DNA from: Kaistia defluvii
Lineage (GTDB): Bacteria > Pseudomonadota > Alphaproteobacteria > Rhizobiales > Kaistiaceae
NCBI RefSeq assembly: GCF_040548815.1
Contig: NZ_JBEPSM010000004.1
Location: 186,001-250,000, forward strand
DNA: 64,000 nucleotides
Direction of reading: 5' to 3'
A program made the position numbers and the translations under genes. This document shows positions 1 through 7,726 of this stretch, piece by piece. Numbering within the stretch: the first letter of the stretch is position 1; each line of letters begins with the position of its first letter. Below the pieces are notes generated by a model. The model searched no databases, had not been told where the DNA came from, and was given only the letters and a program-made list of their open reading frames with translations.

Positions 1-172
1 GGCAGACGAAGGTGAAGTCCTTCGGGTAGAAGAAGATCACCTTCCACTTGCCGGGGAAGCTTTTCTCGGTCAGCGTCTCGAAGGCGCTCTCGCCATTTTC
101 TTCGTGGCTGTTGAAGCCGGGCTTCACGCCGGTCACGGAAAATTCGGGCAGCTTATCGCCAATGCCGAGCAT
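1..172 (-). CDS. ahpC: AhpC-type peroxiredoxin, N-terminal fragment
   Basis: The gene runs off the left edge, so only the first 57 residues are visible. They read as the thioredoxin-fold start of a 2-Cys peroxiredoxin, with GKWKVIFFYPKDFTFVC ending in the peroxidatic cysteine (Cys57). The family reduces hydrogen peroxide and alkyl hydroperoxides in the cytoplasm, usually with AhpD or AhpF as reductant. It is divergent from oxyR, the classic arrangement for OxyR-controlled ahpC in alphaproteobacteria. The start is the ATG at 172-170, preceded on its own strand by a GGAGAG-type ribosome site. The C-terminal resolving cysteine lies outside the window. Confidence 0.9.
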   Translation of the reverse strand, partial: MLGIGDKLPEFSVTGVKPGFNSHEENGESAFETLTEKSFPGKWKVIFFYPKDFTFVC

Positions 173-185
173 TTTTCTCTCCTGT

Positions 186-201
186 CACGATGGGGATCGT
201 G
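186..201. promoter_or_regulatory. Inverted repeat in ahpC-oxyR intergenic region
   Basis: CACGAT-GGGG-ATCGTG is a perfect 6-bp inverted repeat just upstream of the ahpC start, in the 184-bp divergent promoter region. It could be an operator or lie in the ahpC leader. It does not match the long OxyR consensus, so assigning it to OxyR would be a guess. Confidence 0.3.
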
Positions 202-356
202 TTGTGAATTTCCGCAGTGCAGCTAACCCCGGAGAGTCGCTGCTGCATGTGCGAATGGATCTCACGCGGGAGCGGTTCGGTCAAATCGTAATAACCGGAG
301 TTTGGCATCGGAAATCCCGATTGCCGCTTCCACAACCTGCGGCTATAGCAGGCGCC

Positions 357-1289
357 ATGCTTTTGCCGACGCTCCGCCAGATGCAGTATTTCGTCGCCCT
401 CGCCGAGATCGGTTCGTTCAGCCGGGCGGCGAACGCCTGCCATGTTACGCAATCCACGCTGTCCGACGCCATCCGCCAGCTGGAGGAGACGGTCGGCGTG
501 TCGCTGATCGACCGCTCCAACCGGACGATGGCGCTGACGGCGGCGGGCGAGGAGGCCGTGCGGCGCATGAAGGCGCTGCTGGTCGATGCGCGCGAGATGG
601 TCGACGCGGCGCGCTCGAGCCAGGCGCCGCTTTCCGGCCGCATCCGCCTGGGCGTCATTCCGTCGATCGCGCCCTATTTCCTGCCGCGCGCCCTTCCCGA
701 GCTGCGCCGCGCCTATCCCGATCTGCGCCTCCATCTGCGCGAGGACCTGACACGGACACTGCTGGATGATTTGCGGGGCGGCCGGCTCGACATCTGCCTG
801 ATCGCCTTTCCGGTCCAGACCGAGGGGCTGGCGACCGAAATCATCGCCGAGGACAGCCTGCTGCTCGCCGTCGATGCCGGCCACCGGCTCGCCGGCCGCA
901 AGAGCGTGCAGCGCGAGGAACTGGCGGAGGAGACGCTGCTGCTGCTGGAGGACGGCCACTGCCTGCGCGATCACATCCGCGCCGTGGCGCCCGGCCTCGC
1001 CGACCGGCAGAACGAGGAGATCCGGGCCTCCAGCCTGACCACCCTCGTCCATATGGTGGATAACCAGCTCGGCATCACCTTCCTGCCGCGGATCGCCGTC
1101 GAGGCGGGCATCCTGTCGGGAACCGACATCAAGCTTTCCGAACTCGACGGCAAGGCGGCGCGGCGCTCGCTCGGCCTCGTCTGGCGCAACGGATCAAGCC
1201 GCGAGGCCGATTTCCGCCTGCTCGCCGGCTTCCTGCGCCAGTTCGCCATCGAGCCCGTCCGCGATCGAGCCGCACTGGATCCCGCATGA
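357..1289 (+). CDS. oxyR: LysR-family peroxide sensor OxyR, resolving Cys missing
   Basis: 310-residue LysR-type activator that senses hydrogen peroxide and controls ahpC and catalase-type genes. The N-terminal winged helix-turn-helix (residues 5-62) is followed by the substrate-like regulatory domain. The motif EDGHCLRD at residues 198-205 carries the peroxide-reactive cysteine (Cys202, equal to Cys199 of E. coli OxyR). The position of the resolving Cys208 is residue 211, here alanine (RAVAPGLA). The start is the ATG at 357; the frame is open further upstream, but that part has no LysR similarity. The stop overlaps the mtgA start by four bases (ATGA), so the two are translationally coupled. 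OxyR identity rests on the motif and on the divergent ahpC. Confidence 0.88.
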   Translation: MLLPTLRQMQYFVALAEIGSFSRAANACHVTQSTLSDAIRQLEETVGVSLIDRSNRTMALTAAGEEAVRRMKALLVDAREMVDAARSSQAPLSGRIRLGVIPSIAPYFLPRALPELRRAYPDLRLHLREDLTRTLLDDLRGGRLDICLIAFPVQTEGLATEIIAEDSLLLAVDAGHRLAGRKSVQREELAEETLLLLEDGHCLRDHIRAVAPGLADRQNEEIRASSLTTLVHMVDNQLGITFLPRIAVEAGILSGTDIKLSELDGKAARRSLGLVWRNGSSREADFRLLAGFLRQFAIEPVRDRAALDPA

Positions 1290-1987
1290 CATTCCAACTG
1301 CCGGCCGCCCTCTCCCGACCGTTTGCAGGCCGCAAGGGCCTCGTCACAGGTATCGCCAAAGTGTTTGCCCTTCTCGTTGCCCTGCCCCTGATCCTGACGC
1401 CGATCTATTCCGTCGTGCCGCCGGTCTCGACGCTGATGCTGTGGTCGGGCCTCACGGGACAGGGGATGAAACGGGACTGGGTGCCGTTCGACGAGATCTC
1501 GCCCAACCTGGTCAACTCGGTGATCATGTCCGAGGACGGCCAGTTCTGCTCGCATTGGGGCGTCGACTGGGGCGCGCTCAACGCGGTGCTCGACCGCGAA
1601 GGAGGGCCGTCGCGGGGCGCCAGCACGATCGCGATGCAGACGGTGAAGAACCTGTTCCTGTGGTCGTCGCGCTCCTACATCCGCAAGGGGCTGGAGATTC
1701 CGCTCGCCTACTACGCGGATTTCATCCTGTCGAAGCGGCGGGTGATGGAGATCTACCTGAACATCGCGGAATGGGGTCCGGGCCTGTTCGGCGCCGAGGC
1801 GGCATCGCAGTTCTATTTCAACAAGCCGGCCTCCAAGCTGACGCCGCGCCAGGCGGCGCTGCTGACCGCGGCGCTGCCCAACCCGATCACACGCAATCCG
1901 GCCAAGCCGACGCGCTATCTGAACAGCCGCGCCCGCAACATCGAGACCCGCGCCCGCGCCGCCCGCGACTATGTCGGCTGTCTTTAG
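1286..1987 (+). CDS. mtgA: Monofunctional peptidoglycan transglycosylase MtgA
   Basis: 233-residue GT51 glycosyltransferase that polymerises lipid II into glycan strands on the periplasmic face of the inner membrane. One N-terminal membrane segment (residues about 22-50) anchors it. The GT51 motifs follow in order: SEDGQFCSHWGVD with catalytic Glu83, RGASTIAMQTVKNLFLW, RRVMEIYLNIAEWGPG and FGAEAASQFYFNKPA. There is no transpeptidase domain, as expected for the monofunctional form, and the length is normal. It overlaps oxyR by four bases at its start and the convergent gene by four bases at its end, so there is no room for a dedicated terminator. Confidence 0.93.
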   Translation: MTFQLPAALSRPFAGRKGLVTGIAKVFALLVALPLILTPIYSVVPPVSTLMLWSGLTGQGMKRDWVPFDEISPNLVNSVIMSEDGQFCSHWGVDWGALNAVLDREGGPSRGASTIAMQTVKNLFLWSSRSYIRKGLEIPLAYYADFILSKRRVMEIYLNIAEWGPGLFGAEAASQFYFNKPASKLTPRQAALLTAALPNPITRNPAKPTRYLNSRARNIETRARAARDYVGCL

Positions 1988-2379
1988 GACACCGCCTCCG
2001 GATCGGCGATGACGCTGACATGGGCGGCGACCACGCGCCAGCCGGCCGGGGTGCGGATCCAGGTCTGCATCTGGCGACCGATTTTGCCGGGCGCGTTGTC
2101 GCGCCGGAACAGCGTCGAAGCCGTGCCGAAATCGCGGCCATAGGTCGTCACCACCGTGCGCTCGAGGGCACGGGCGAGACCTGCCGGCGAACGGCCGGCC
2201 CGAAACGCCTGGATCTCGGCATAGCCATACAGATTCTCGCCGCCGCCATAGCGGATCGTCGTCGGTGCGGCGTGGAACAGCCCGTCCAGCACCTCGACAT
2301 CGTTGGTCACCAGCGCGGTTTCGTAGCGGGCGAAGGCGGCTTCCAGCTCGGCCTTCACCTCCGGGATGTCGATTTCCAT
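1984..2379 (-). CDS. AtzH/HpxZ-like protein (DUF3225)
   Basis: 131-residue small alpha/beta-barrel (SnoaL-like fold) protein. The segments ALVTNDVEVLDGLF, TIRYGGGENLYGYAEI and QMQTWIRTPAGWRVVAAHVS are typical of the AtzH-like family. Characterised relatives include HpxZ, implicated in oxalurate/urate catabolism, and AtzH, linked to cyanuric acid or allophanate breakdown, where they act beside amidases such as AtzF. No such amidase is visible here, so the substrate is open. The guanine deaminase 4 kb away also belongs to purine breakdown, which fits but proves nothing. Start chosen at MEIDIPEV. The last codon overlaps the end of convergent mtgA. Confidence 0.72.
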   Translation of the reverse strand: MEIDIPEVKAELEAAFARYETALVTNDVEVLDGLFHAAPTTIRYGGGENLYGYAEIQAFRAGRSPAGLARALERTVVTTYGRDFGTASTLFRRDNAPGKIGRQMQTWIRTPAGWRVVAAHVSVIADPEAVS

Positions 2380-2575
2380 GGTCAAAAGTCCTTCCAGGGC
2401 GGGGTCGGCCGGGAAAATTGCACAGAAGCCCGGCCCGCGCATGCGCAAATCCGGGGCAGCTAGCGCTCTAAAACCGACCAGCCATATGGCCTAACCATCC
2501 TCGCGCGGTATAACGGTGGCCCGCTCTTTCATTCCTCAAGATCGGCTTCATCGCTGAACGTCCTGGAGATTGTCT
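2380..2575. promoter_or_regulatory. Divergent promoter region with 10-bp palindrome
   Basis: This 196-bp divergent gap holds the perfect palindrome GCCATATGGC at 2481-2490. For the plus-strand gene a strong ribosome site (TCCTGGAGA, 2561-2569) precedes the ATG at 2576. The in-frame TTG at 2570 lies too close to that site to be the start. No regulator is encoded nearby. Confidence 0.35.
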
Positions 2576-3754
2576 ATGCCGCTCGACACTGCTGCCCCTT
2601 TCGCGCTGCCCGAGGATGCCGAGGCCGCCACGCTGGTTGGCCGCGTCTTCCGCCCCGATGTCGACGGCCCGTCGGTCGTGGCGCTGCGCGATGGCCAGTT
2701 GATCGACATCACCGCGTCGGTCGTCACCATGCGTGACCTTTGCGAAGATCAGGATCCGGCCCGCGTCGCCGCGACCGCCGATGGCGAATTCGTCGGCAGC
2801 TTCGAGGAGATCCTCGCCAACACGCCGCTCGCCAATCGCGACCCGTCCAAGCCCTATCTGATCGCGCCGATCGACCTGCAGGCCGTCAAGGCCGCCGGCG
2901 TCACCTTCGTCGTCTCGATGCTGGAGCGCGTGATCGAAGAGCAGGCGCGCGGCCTGCCCGAGCGCGCCACCGCGATCCGTTCCGAAATCCTCTCGACCAT
3001 CGGCGACGACCTGGCGGCGCTGCGCCCCGGTTCCGAGCAGGCGGCAGCGCTCAAGAAGCTGCTGATCGAGAAGGGCATGTGGTCGCAATATCTCGAAGTC
3101 GGCATCGGCCCGGACGCGGAGATCTTCTCCAAGGCGCAGCCCATGTCGGCCGTCGGCCACCTGGCCGAGATCGGCATTCATCCGATTTCGACCTGGAACA
3201 ATCCCGAGCCGGAAGTCGTGCTGGTCGTCTCCTCGACCGGCAAGATCGTCGGCGCGACGCTCGGCAACGACGTCAACCTGCGCGATGTCGAGGGCCGCTC
3301 GGCCCTGCTGCTATCGAAGGCCAAGGACAACAATGCCAGCGCCTCGATCGGCCCGATGATCCGCCTGTTCGATGGCGGCTTCTCGCTCGACGACGTGCGG
3401 GCGACGGAAGTCCGTCTGACGGTCGACGGCGAGACCGACGGTTTCCGCATGGATGGCGGCAGCGCCATGTCGAAGATCAGCCGTGACCCGGAAGACCTGG
3501 TCAAGCAGACCATTGGCCGGAACCACCAGTATCCGGATGGCTTCGTGCTCTATCTCGGCACGATGTTCGCGCCGGTTCAGGACCGCGACGGCCCGGGCCA
3601 GGGCTTCACGCACAAGGTCGGCGACATCGTCACGATCAGCGCGCCGAAGCTGGGCAGCCTGTCGAACCGCGTCGTCCTCTGCCCCGATGCCGAGCCCTGG
3701 ACCTTCGGCACGGCGGCGCTGATGCGCAACCTCGCCGGCCGCGGCCTGCTCTGA
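2576..3754 (+). CDS. Fumarylacetoacetate-hydrolase-fold enzyme, probably sugar-acid dehydratase
   Basis: 392-residue protein of the FAH family, cytoplasmic metal-dependent enzymes that act on 2-keto acids and beta-diketones. The C-terminal half carries the family core, with SAVGHLAEIGIHP, the metal-ligand region NNPEPEVVLVV, GATLGNDVNLRDVEGRSAL and GFVLYLGTMFAPVQ. It is longer than true fumarylacetoacetase-like proteins of about 280 residues and has an extra 180-residue N-terminal part. Long members in rhizobia are usually tied to pentonate or deoxy-keto-sugar-acid breakdown, so a 2-keto-3-deoxy-sugar-acid dehydratase or hydrolase is my inference. It is not in an operon; a hairpin follows its stop. 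Confidence 0.75.
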   Translation: MPLDTAAPFALPEDAEAATLVGRVFRPDVDGPSVVALRDGQLIDITASVVTMRDLCEDQDPARVAATADGEFVGSFEEILANTPLANRDPSKPYLIAPIDLQAVKAAGVTFVVSMLERVIEEQARGLPERATAIRSEILSTIGDDLAALRPGSEQAAALKKLLIEKGMWSQYLEVGIGPDAEIFSKAQPMSAVGHLAEIGIHPISTWNNPEPEVVLVVSSTGKIVGATLGNDVNLRDVEGRSALLLSKAKDNNASASIGPMIRLFDGGFSLDDVRATEVRLTVDGETDGFRMDGGSAMSKISRDPEDLVKQTIGRNHQYPDGFVLYLGTMFAPVQDRDGPGQGFTHKVGDIVTISAPKLGSLSNRVVLCPDAEPWTFGTAALMRNLAGRGLL

Positions 3755-3765
3755 GGCATGCATAA

Positions 3766-3791
3766 CCGACCCTCCCATCGGGGAGGGTCGG
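3766..3791 (+). terminator. Strong hairpin after the FAH-family gene
   Basis: A perfect 11-bp stem (CCGACCCTCCC / GGGAGGGTCGG) with an ATCG loop begins 11 bases after the stop at 3754. No T-tract follows, so it may act as an RNA-end stabiliser or a factor-assisted terminator rather than a classical intrinsic one. Confidence 0.55.
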
Positions 3792-3865
3792 GCTTCGGAT
3801 GGAGCGGGCTGTCCGGGATTTCTTCCCTGGAAGAGACCATGCCGACTCCGCCGCATGGAACCGTT

Positions 3866-3972
3866 CGTCGCCCCGGCGAAGGCCGGGGCCCATGAACACC
3901 GGCCAAGCCAGCTTGGCCAGATTCTCTCTGCGAGGCTCGCGTGTATGGATCCCGGCCTTCGCCGGGATGACC
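3866..3972. repeat. Palindromic repeat family A, copy 1
   Basis: Two inverted GC-rich modules face each other: GCCCCGGCGAAGGCCGGGGC near 3870 and TCCCGGCCTTCGCCGGGA near 3950, joined by a variable spacer of about 50 bases. The same pair recurs at 16110-16216 and 54181-54290. This type of short palindromic element is widespread between genes in rhizobial-order genomes. It fills most of the 325-bp gap between the convergent genes ending at 3754 and 4080. Confidence 0.85.
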
Positions 3973-4079
3973 ACCGAGCGCGACAGAGCGCCGGCCTTTT
4001 CCCAAGGCCGCGCGAACGTCTCCTCAGGAGAGGTCGGCAGCCGAATTCCCCCGACACGATTGGCCTTCGACCGACCCGG

Positions 4080-5948
4080 TCAGGCGATCGCCATCTCGGC
4101 CCTGCCCTCGTCGAACTGGTAGCGATAGAGCTTCTCGTAGACGCCGCCCATGCGGACAAGCTCGGGATGCGTGCCGACTTCCACGACATGCCCGCGCTCG
4201 ATCACGGCGATCTTGTCCGCGCTCAGGATCGTCGCCAGGCGGTGGGCGATGACGATCGTGGTGCGGCCCTCGACCAGCTTGTCCAAAGCGATCTGGATCA
4301 TGCGCTCGGATTCGGAATCCAGCGCCGAGGTGGCCTCGTCCAGCAGCAGGATCGGCGCGTTCTTCAGGATGGCGCGGGCAATCGCCAGGCGCTGGCGCTG
4401 GCCACCGGAAAGCTGGACGCCGTTCTCGCCGACATGGCTGTCATAGCCCTTGGGCAGATTGCGGATGAAGCCATCGGCGAACGCGTCCACCGCCGCGGCC
4501 TCGACCTCCTCGTCGGTCGCATCGAGGCGGCCGATGCGGATGTTGTCGCGCACCGTGCCGGAGAAAAGGAACACGTCCTGGCTGACGAAGGCGATGTGGT
4601 GCCGCAGCGAGCCGACCGAGACGGTGCGGATATCCTGGTCGTCGACCCGGACGGAGCCTTCCTGCACGTCGTAGAAGCGCTGCACCAGCGAGAGGATCGT
4701 CGACTTGCCGCCGCCGGACGGGCCGACCAGCGCCAGGCGCTGGCCGTGATCGACCGAAAGATTGATGCCCGACAGCACCTTATCGACCGGCCGGTAACCG
4801 AAGCCGACATCGATCAGTTCGATCTTGCCGCGGGTGAGCTGCAGCGGCGGTTGGTCGTCGGTCTCCGTCACGCTCGGCGGATGGTCGAGGATGTTGAACA
4901 GCGCGCGAACCGGCGCCAGGCTTTCCGCGATGCCGACATTGAGGCGCGCCAGGCGCTTGGCCGGCTCGTAGGCCAGCAGCAGGGCCGTGATGAAGGACAT
5001 GAACTCGCCCGGCGTCTTGCCGGCCGAGATGGTCGCCCAGCCGGCATAGAGGATGACCAGGCCGATCGAGATGCCGCCCAGCGATTCCATCAGCGGGCTT
5101 GTGCGCGCCTGCAGCTGCGAAACCTTGTTGGCGCGCTGCTCGACGGAAGAAACGGCGGTCACCATGCGCGTGCGCATGTGGTCGCTGAGGCCGAATGCCT
5201 TGACGATCTTGGCGCCCTGGACGGTTTCCTGGATGATCGAGATGATCTGCGTGCTGGAGGCGAACTCCTGCTTGGCGATGGCGCGGATGCGCTTCACCAG
5301 CTTAGAGACGCTGATGATCGCAATGGGCGCCACCAGCAGCGCGATGATCGACATCAGCGGCGCCTGGTAGACCATCACGAAGATCAGGCCGAGCAGCGTC
5401 ACCAGATCGCGGCCGAGGCTGAGGACGATGGTGTCGAGGATCGAGCGAATGGCGTTCGAACCGCCCGAGATCGACATGATCAGTTCGCTGGACGCGCGAT
5501 CATTGTAGAAATCGAGGCCGAAACGCAGGCAGCGATCGTAGAAGCGCTTCTGGTTCTCGGCGACGATGCGATTGCCGATCCGGCTCTGCACCACCACCTG
5601 GCCATAGGTCGCGAAGCCCTTGACGATGAAGATCGCCATGACGCCGAACGACAGGATCCACAGCATCTCGACGCTCTGCGCGACGAAGATCTGGTTGACG
5701 ACGTCGCGCATGATCCAGGCGGAAAGCGAGGTCATGGCCGCGACGATGAAGAGGAACAGGAAGGAGATCATGTACCCCTTCCGGTGATCGCGGAAGTTGG
5801 CGCGCAGAATGCGCACGACAACACCGACCGTTCCCTCGTCATTGTTGATGATCGCGCGGTAGAAATCGCCCCAACGCCGCAAATTCAGCTTTCCGTCTTC
5901 GGAAGGCAGTGGGGACTTGGGAAGCACTTTCGCTTCGGGCTGGGTCAT
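4080..5948 (-). CDS. MsbA-like ABC exporter (fused membrane and ATPase domains)
   Basis: 622-residue half-transporter of the ABCB/MsbA type, a homodimeric inner-membrane exporter of lipids or hydrophobic compounds. The N-terminal half has six membrane segments (about residues 55-340). The ATPase domain has Walker A GPSGGGKST, signature [14 protein letters not shown], Walker B ILLLDEATSALD and the switch histidine in IVIAHRLATI. The start is at MTQPEAKVL (ATG at 5948); the open frame upstream is not conserved. Lipid A flipping is the usual assignment for this subfamily, but the substrate cannot be read from the sequence. It stands alone. Confidence 0.85.
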   Translation of the reverse strand: MTQPEAKVLPKSPLPSEDGKLNLRRWGDFYRAIINNDEGTVGVVVRILRANFRDHRKGYMISFLFLFIVAAMTSLSAWIMRDVVNQIFVAQSVEMLWILSFGVMAIFIVKGFATYGQVVVQSRIGNRIVAENQKRFYDRCLRFGLDFYNDRASSELIMSISGGSNAIRSILDTIVLSLGRDLVTLLGLIFVMVYQAPLMSIIALLVAPIAIISVSKLVKRIRAIAKQEFASSTQIISIIQETVQGAKIVKAFGLSDHMRTRMVTAVSSVEQRANKVSQLQARTSPLMESLGGISIGLVILYAGWATISAGKTPGEFMSFITALLLAYEPAKRLARLNVGIAESLAPVRALFNILDHPPSVTETDDQPPLQLTRGKIELIDVGFGYRPVDKVLSGINLSVDHGQRLALVGPSGGGKSTILSLVQRFYDVQEGSVRVDDQDIRTVSVGSLRHHIAFVSQDVFLFSGTVRDNIRIGRLDATDEEVEAAAVDAFADGFIRNLPKGYDSHVGENGVQLSGGQRQRLAIARAILKNAPILLLDEATSALDSESERMIQIALDKLVEGRTTIVIAHRLATILSADKIAVIERGHVVEVGTHPELVRMGGVYEKLYRYQFDEGRAEMAIA

Positions 5949-6238
5949 GTGCACGCGATCCGGCGCCAGATAGGCGCGCGCGGACCTCTGCTCCGTCCTG
6001 TTGTTGACAGCGCCTTTTATCGGCTGTGGGGACCTGTGTCCACAAAGGGCCCTGCGACGGATGCGAACGGCCCCGCGCCGCAAGCCTCGCCGGCAGGATT
6101 GTCTTCATCATGCCGGAGGCTCGCCGCTCGATGCCTCTGGCATTTCCAGCCCGGGTATCGGATCGTGACCGGGTTCGCCGGCGCGCCGCCAGGACCGCGC
6201 CGAGGCTTCTCGATCGATCGTCCCGAAAGGATCTTCCC

Positions 6239-7582
6239 ATGACGCAGCGGGCAATCCGCGCCCCCGCCATGACGTTTCGCGGCGACCCGTTCCATCTCGC
6301 CCCGGGCGAGGCGCTGCAATACTGGCCGGATGCGCTGATCCTCATCGAGGATGGCAAGTTCCTGCGCATCGACGATGCCGAATCGGGGCTCGCCGCCCTC
6401 CCCGGGGATGTCGCCCTCACACATTACCCGGACGCTCTGATCTGCCCCGGCTTCATCGACGCGCATGTGCACTATCCGCAGATGCAGATGATCGGCGCCT
6501 TCGGGGCCGGGCTGCTCGAATGGCTCGACAAATATACCTTCGTCGCCGAGCAGGATTTTGCCGACGCCGCCCACGCGCGCGACGTCGCGAGGCGCTTCCT
6601 GCGCGAGCTGCTGCGGGCGGGCACGACGACCGCCTCGGTCTATTGCACCGTCCACCCACAATCCGTCGACGCGCTGTTCGAGGAATCGGTGCGATTCAAC
6701 ACGCGCATGATCGCCGGCAAGGTGATGATGGATCGCAACGCGCCGGAAGCCCTGCTCGATACGGCCGAGAGCGGCTACGCGCAATCGAAAGCCCTGATCG
6801 AGAAATGGCACGGCCGGGGCCGCCAGCTCTACTGCATCACGCCGCGCTTCGCGCCGTCCTCGACCGAGGCGCAGCTCGAAGCCGCCGGCCGCCTCTGGCG
6901 CGAGCATCCCGGCACCTATGTCCAGACGCATCTCTGCGAAAACCAGGGCGAGATCGAATGGGTCCGGCAACTCTTCCCCGAGCGCTCCAGCTATCTCGAC
7001 GTCTATGACCATGCCGGCCTGACGGGCCCGCGCGCCATCTTCGGCCACGCCGTGCATATGGAGGAAGAAGACTTCGCCTGCTGCCACCGCACCGGCTCGG
7101 CGCTGGCGCATTGCCCGACCTCCAACCTGTTCCTCGGCAGCGGGCTGTTCCGGATGTTCGACGCCAAGAAAGTCGAGCGCCCGGTCCGGGTGGGCTTGGG
7201 CACGGATATCGGCGCCGGCACCAGTTTCTCGCAGCTGCAGACGCTGGGCGAGGCCTACAAGGTGGCGAAGCTCGGCGGTCATGCGCTGACGGCCGAGCAG
7301 GGCTTCTATCTCGCGACGCGCGGCGGCGCGGAAGCGCTGCGGCTGGACGACCGGATAGGCTCGCTCGCTCCCGGCTACGAGGCGGATTTCGTCGTGCTCG
7401 ACTTGAAGGCGACGCCGCTGCTGGAATTCCGCCTGTCGCACGCCCGCGACCTCGCCGAGACGTTGTTCGTGCTGGTGACGCTGGGCGACGACCGCGCCAT
7501 CCGCGCCACCTACATCGCCGGCGAGCCGGTCTATGAGCGCGACCGGGCGGAGCGTTTTGTCTATCCGGAGCCGACGCCTTAG
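6239..7582 (+). CDS. guaD: Guanine deaminase
   Basis: 447-residue amidohydrolase that hydrolyses guanine to xanthine and ammonia in the cytoplasm. Visible metal and substrate motifs are PGFIDAHVHYPQMQMIG (first HxH), AGTTTASVYCTVHPQS, YVQTHLCENQGEIEW, FGHAVHMEEED, SALAHCPTSNLFLGSG and GLGTDIGAGTSFS, in the order seen in GuaD. An AAAGGA ribosome site sits eight bases before the ATG at 6239; the frame stays open upstream without GuaD similarity. The gene is monocistronic and divergent from the MsbA-like exporter across 290 bases in which I saw no clear operator. Confidence 0.93.
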   Translation: MTQRAIRAPAMTFRGDPFHLAPGEALQYWPDALILIEDGKFLRIDDAESGLAALPGDVALTHYPDALICPGFIDAHVHYPQMQMIGAFGAGLLEWLDKYTFVAEQDFADAAHARDVARRFLRELLRAGTTTASVYCTVHPQSVDALFEESVRFNTRMIAGKVMMDRNAPEALLDTAESGYAQSKALIEKWHGRGRQLYCITPRFAPSSTEAQLEAAGRLWREHPGTYVQTHLCENQGEIEWVRQLFPERSSYLDVYDHAGLTGPRAIFGHAVHMEEEDFACCHRTGSALAHCPTSNLFLGSGLFRMFDAKKVERPVRVGLGTDIGAGTSFSQLQTLGEAYKVAKLGGHALTAEQGFYLATRGGAEALRLDDRIGSLAPGYEADFVVLDLKATPLLEFRLSHARDLAETLFVLVTLGDDRAIRATYIAGEPVYERDRAERFVYPEPTP

Positions 7583-7596
7583 GTTTCAAGGGAAGC

Positions 7597-7722
7597 CCCT
7601 CACCCTGCCCTCTCCCGCGAGCGGGCGAGGGTTTCGGCCGGCATTTGTCATCACCGCGGAACTTCCATCAGCACCGATGGGCTCCCTCTCCCGCAAGCGG
7701 GAGAGGGCTGGGGTGAGGGTCT
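7597..7722. repeat. Palindromic repeat family B, copy 1
   Basis: Two inverted modules, CCCTCACCCTGCCCTCTCCC and its complement-like partner GGGAGAGGGCTGGGGTGAGG, bracket a 60-base spacer. Each module has its own small hairpin (TCTCCCGCGAGCGGGCGAG and CTCTCCCGCAAGCGGGAGAG). The element fills the gap between convergent guaD and the beta-glucosidase gene, so it can act as a bidirectional transcript end. Confidence 0.8.
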
Positions 7723-7726
7723 TCGC

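Noticed and set aside
340..353. GGCTATAGCAGG as an OxyR-binding half-site
   Set aside because: Only one CTATAG-like half is visible and it lies against the oxyR start; the four-part OxyR spacing is not met.
48..356. N-terminal extension of OxyR by about 100 residues
   Set aside because: The extension overlaps the divergent ahpC gene and has no LysR-type sequence; the ATG at 357 gives the normal family length.
3855..6242. Long plus-strand open frame (795 codons) opposite the MsbA-like gene
   Set aside because: Composition is Arg/Asp/His-rich antisense of a real ABC exporter with intact motifs; typical shadow frame in GC-rich DNA. The same applies to 54424-56772 on the minus strand (782 codons) opposite the CUT1 genes.
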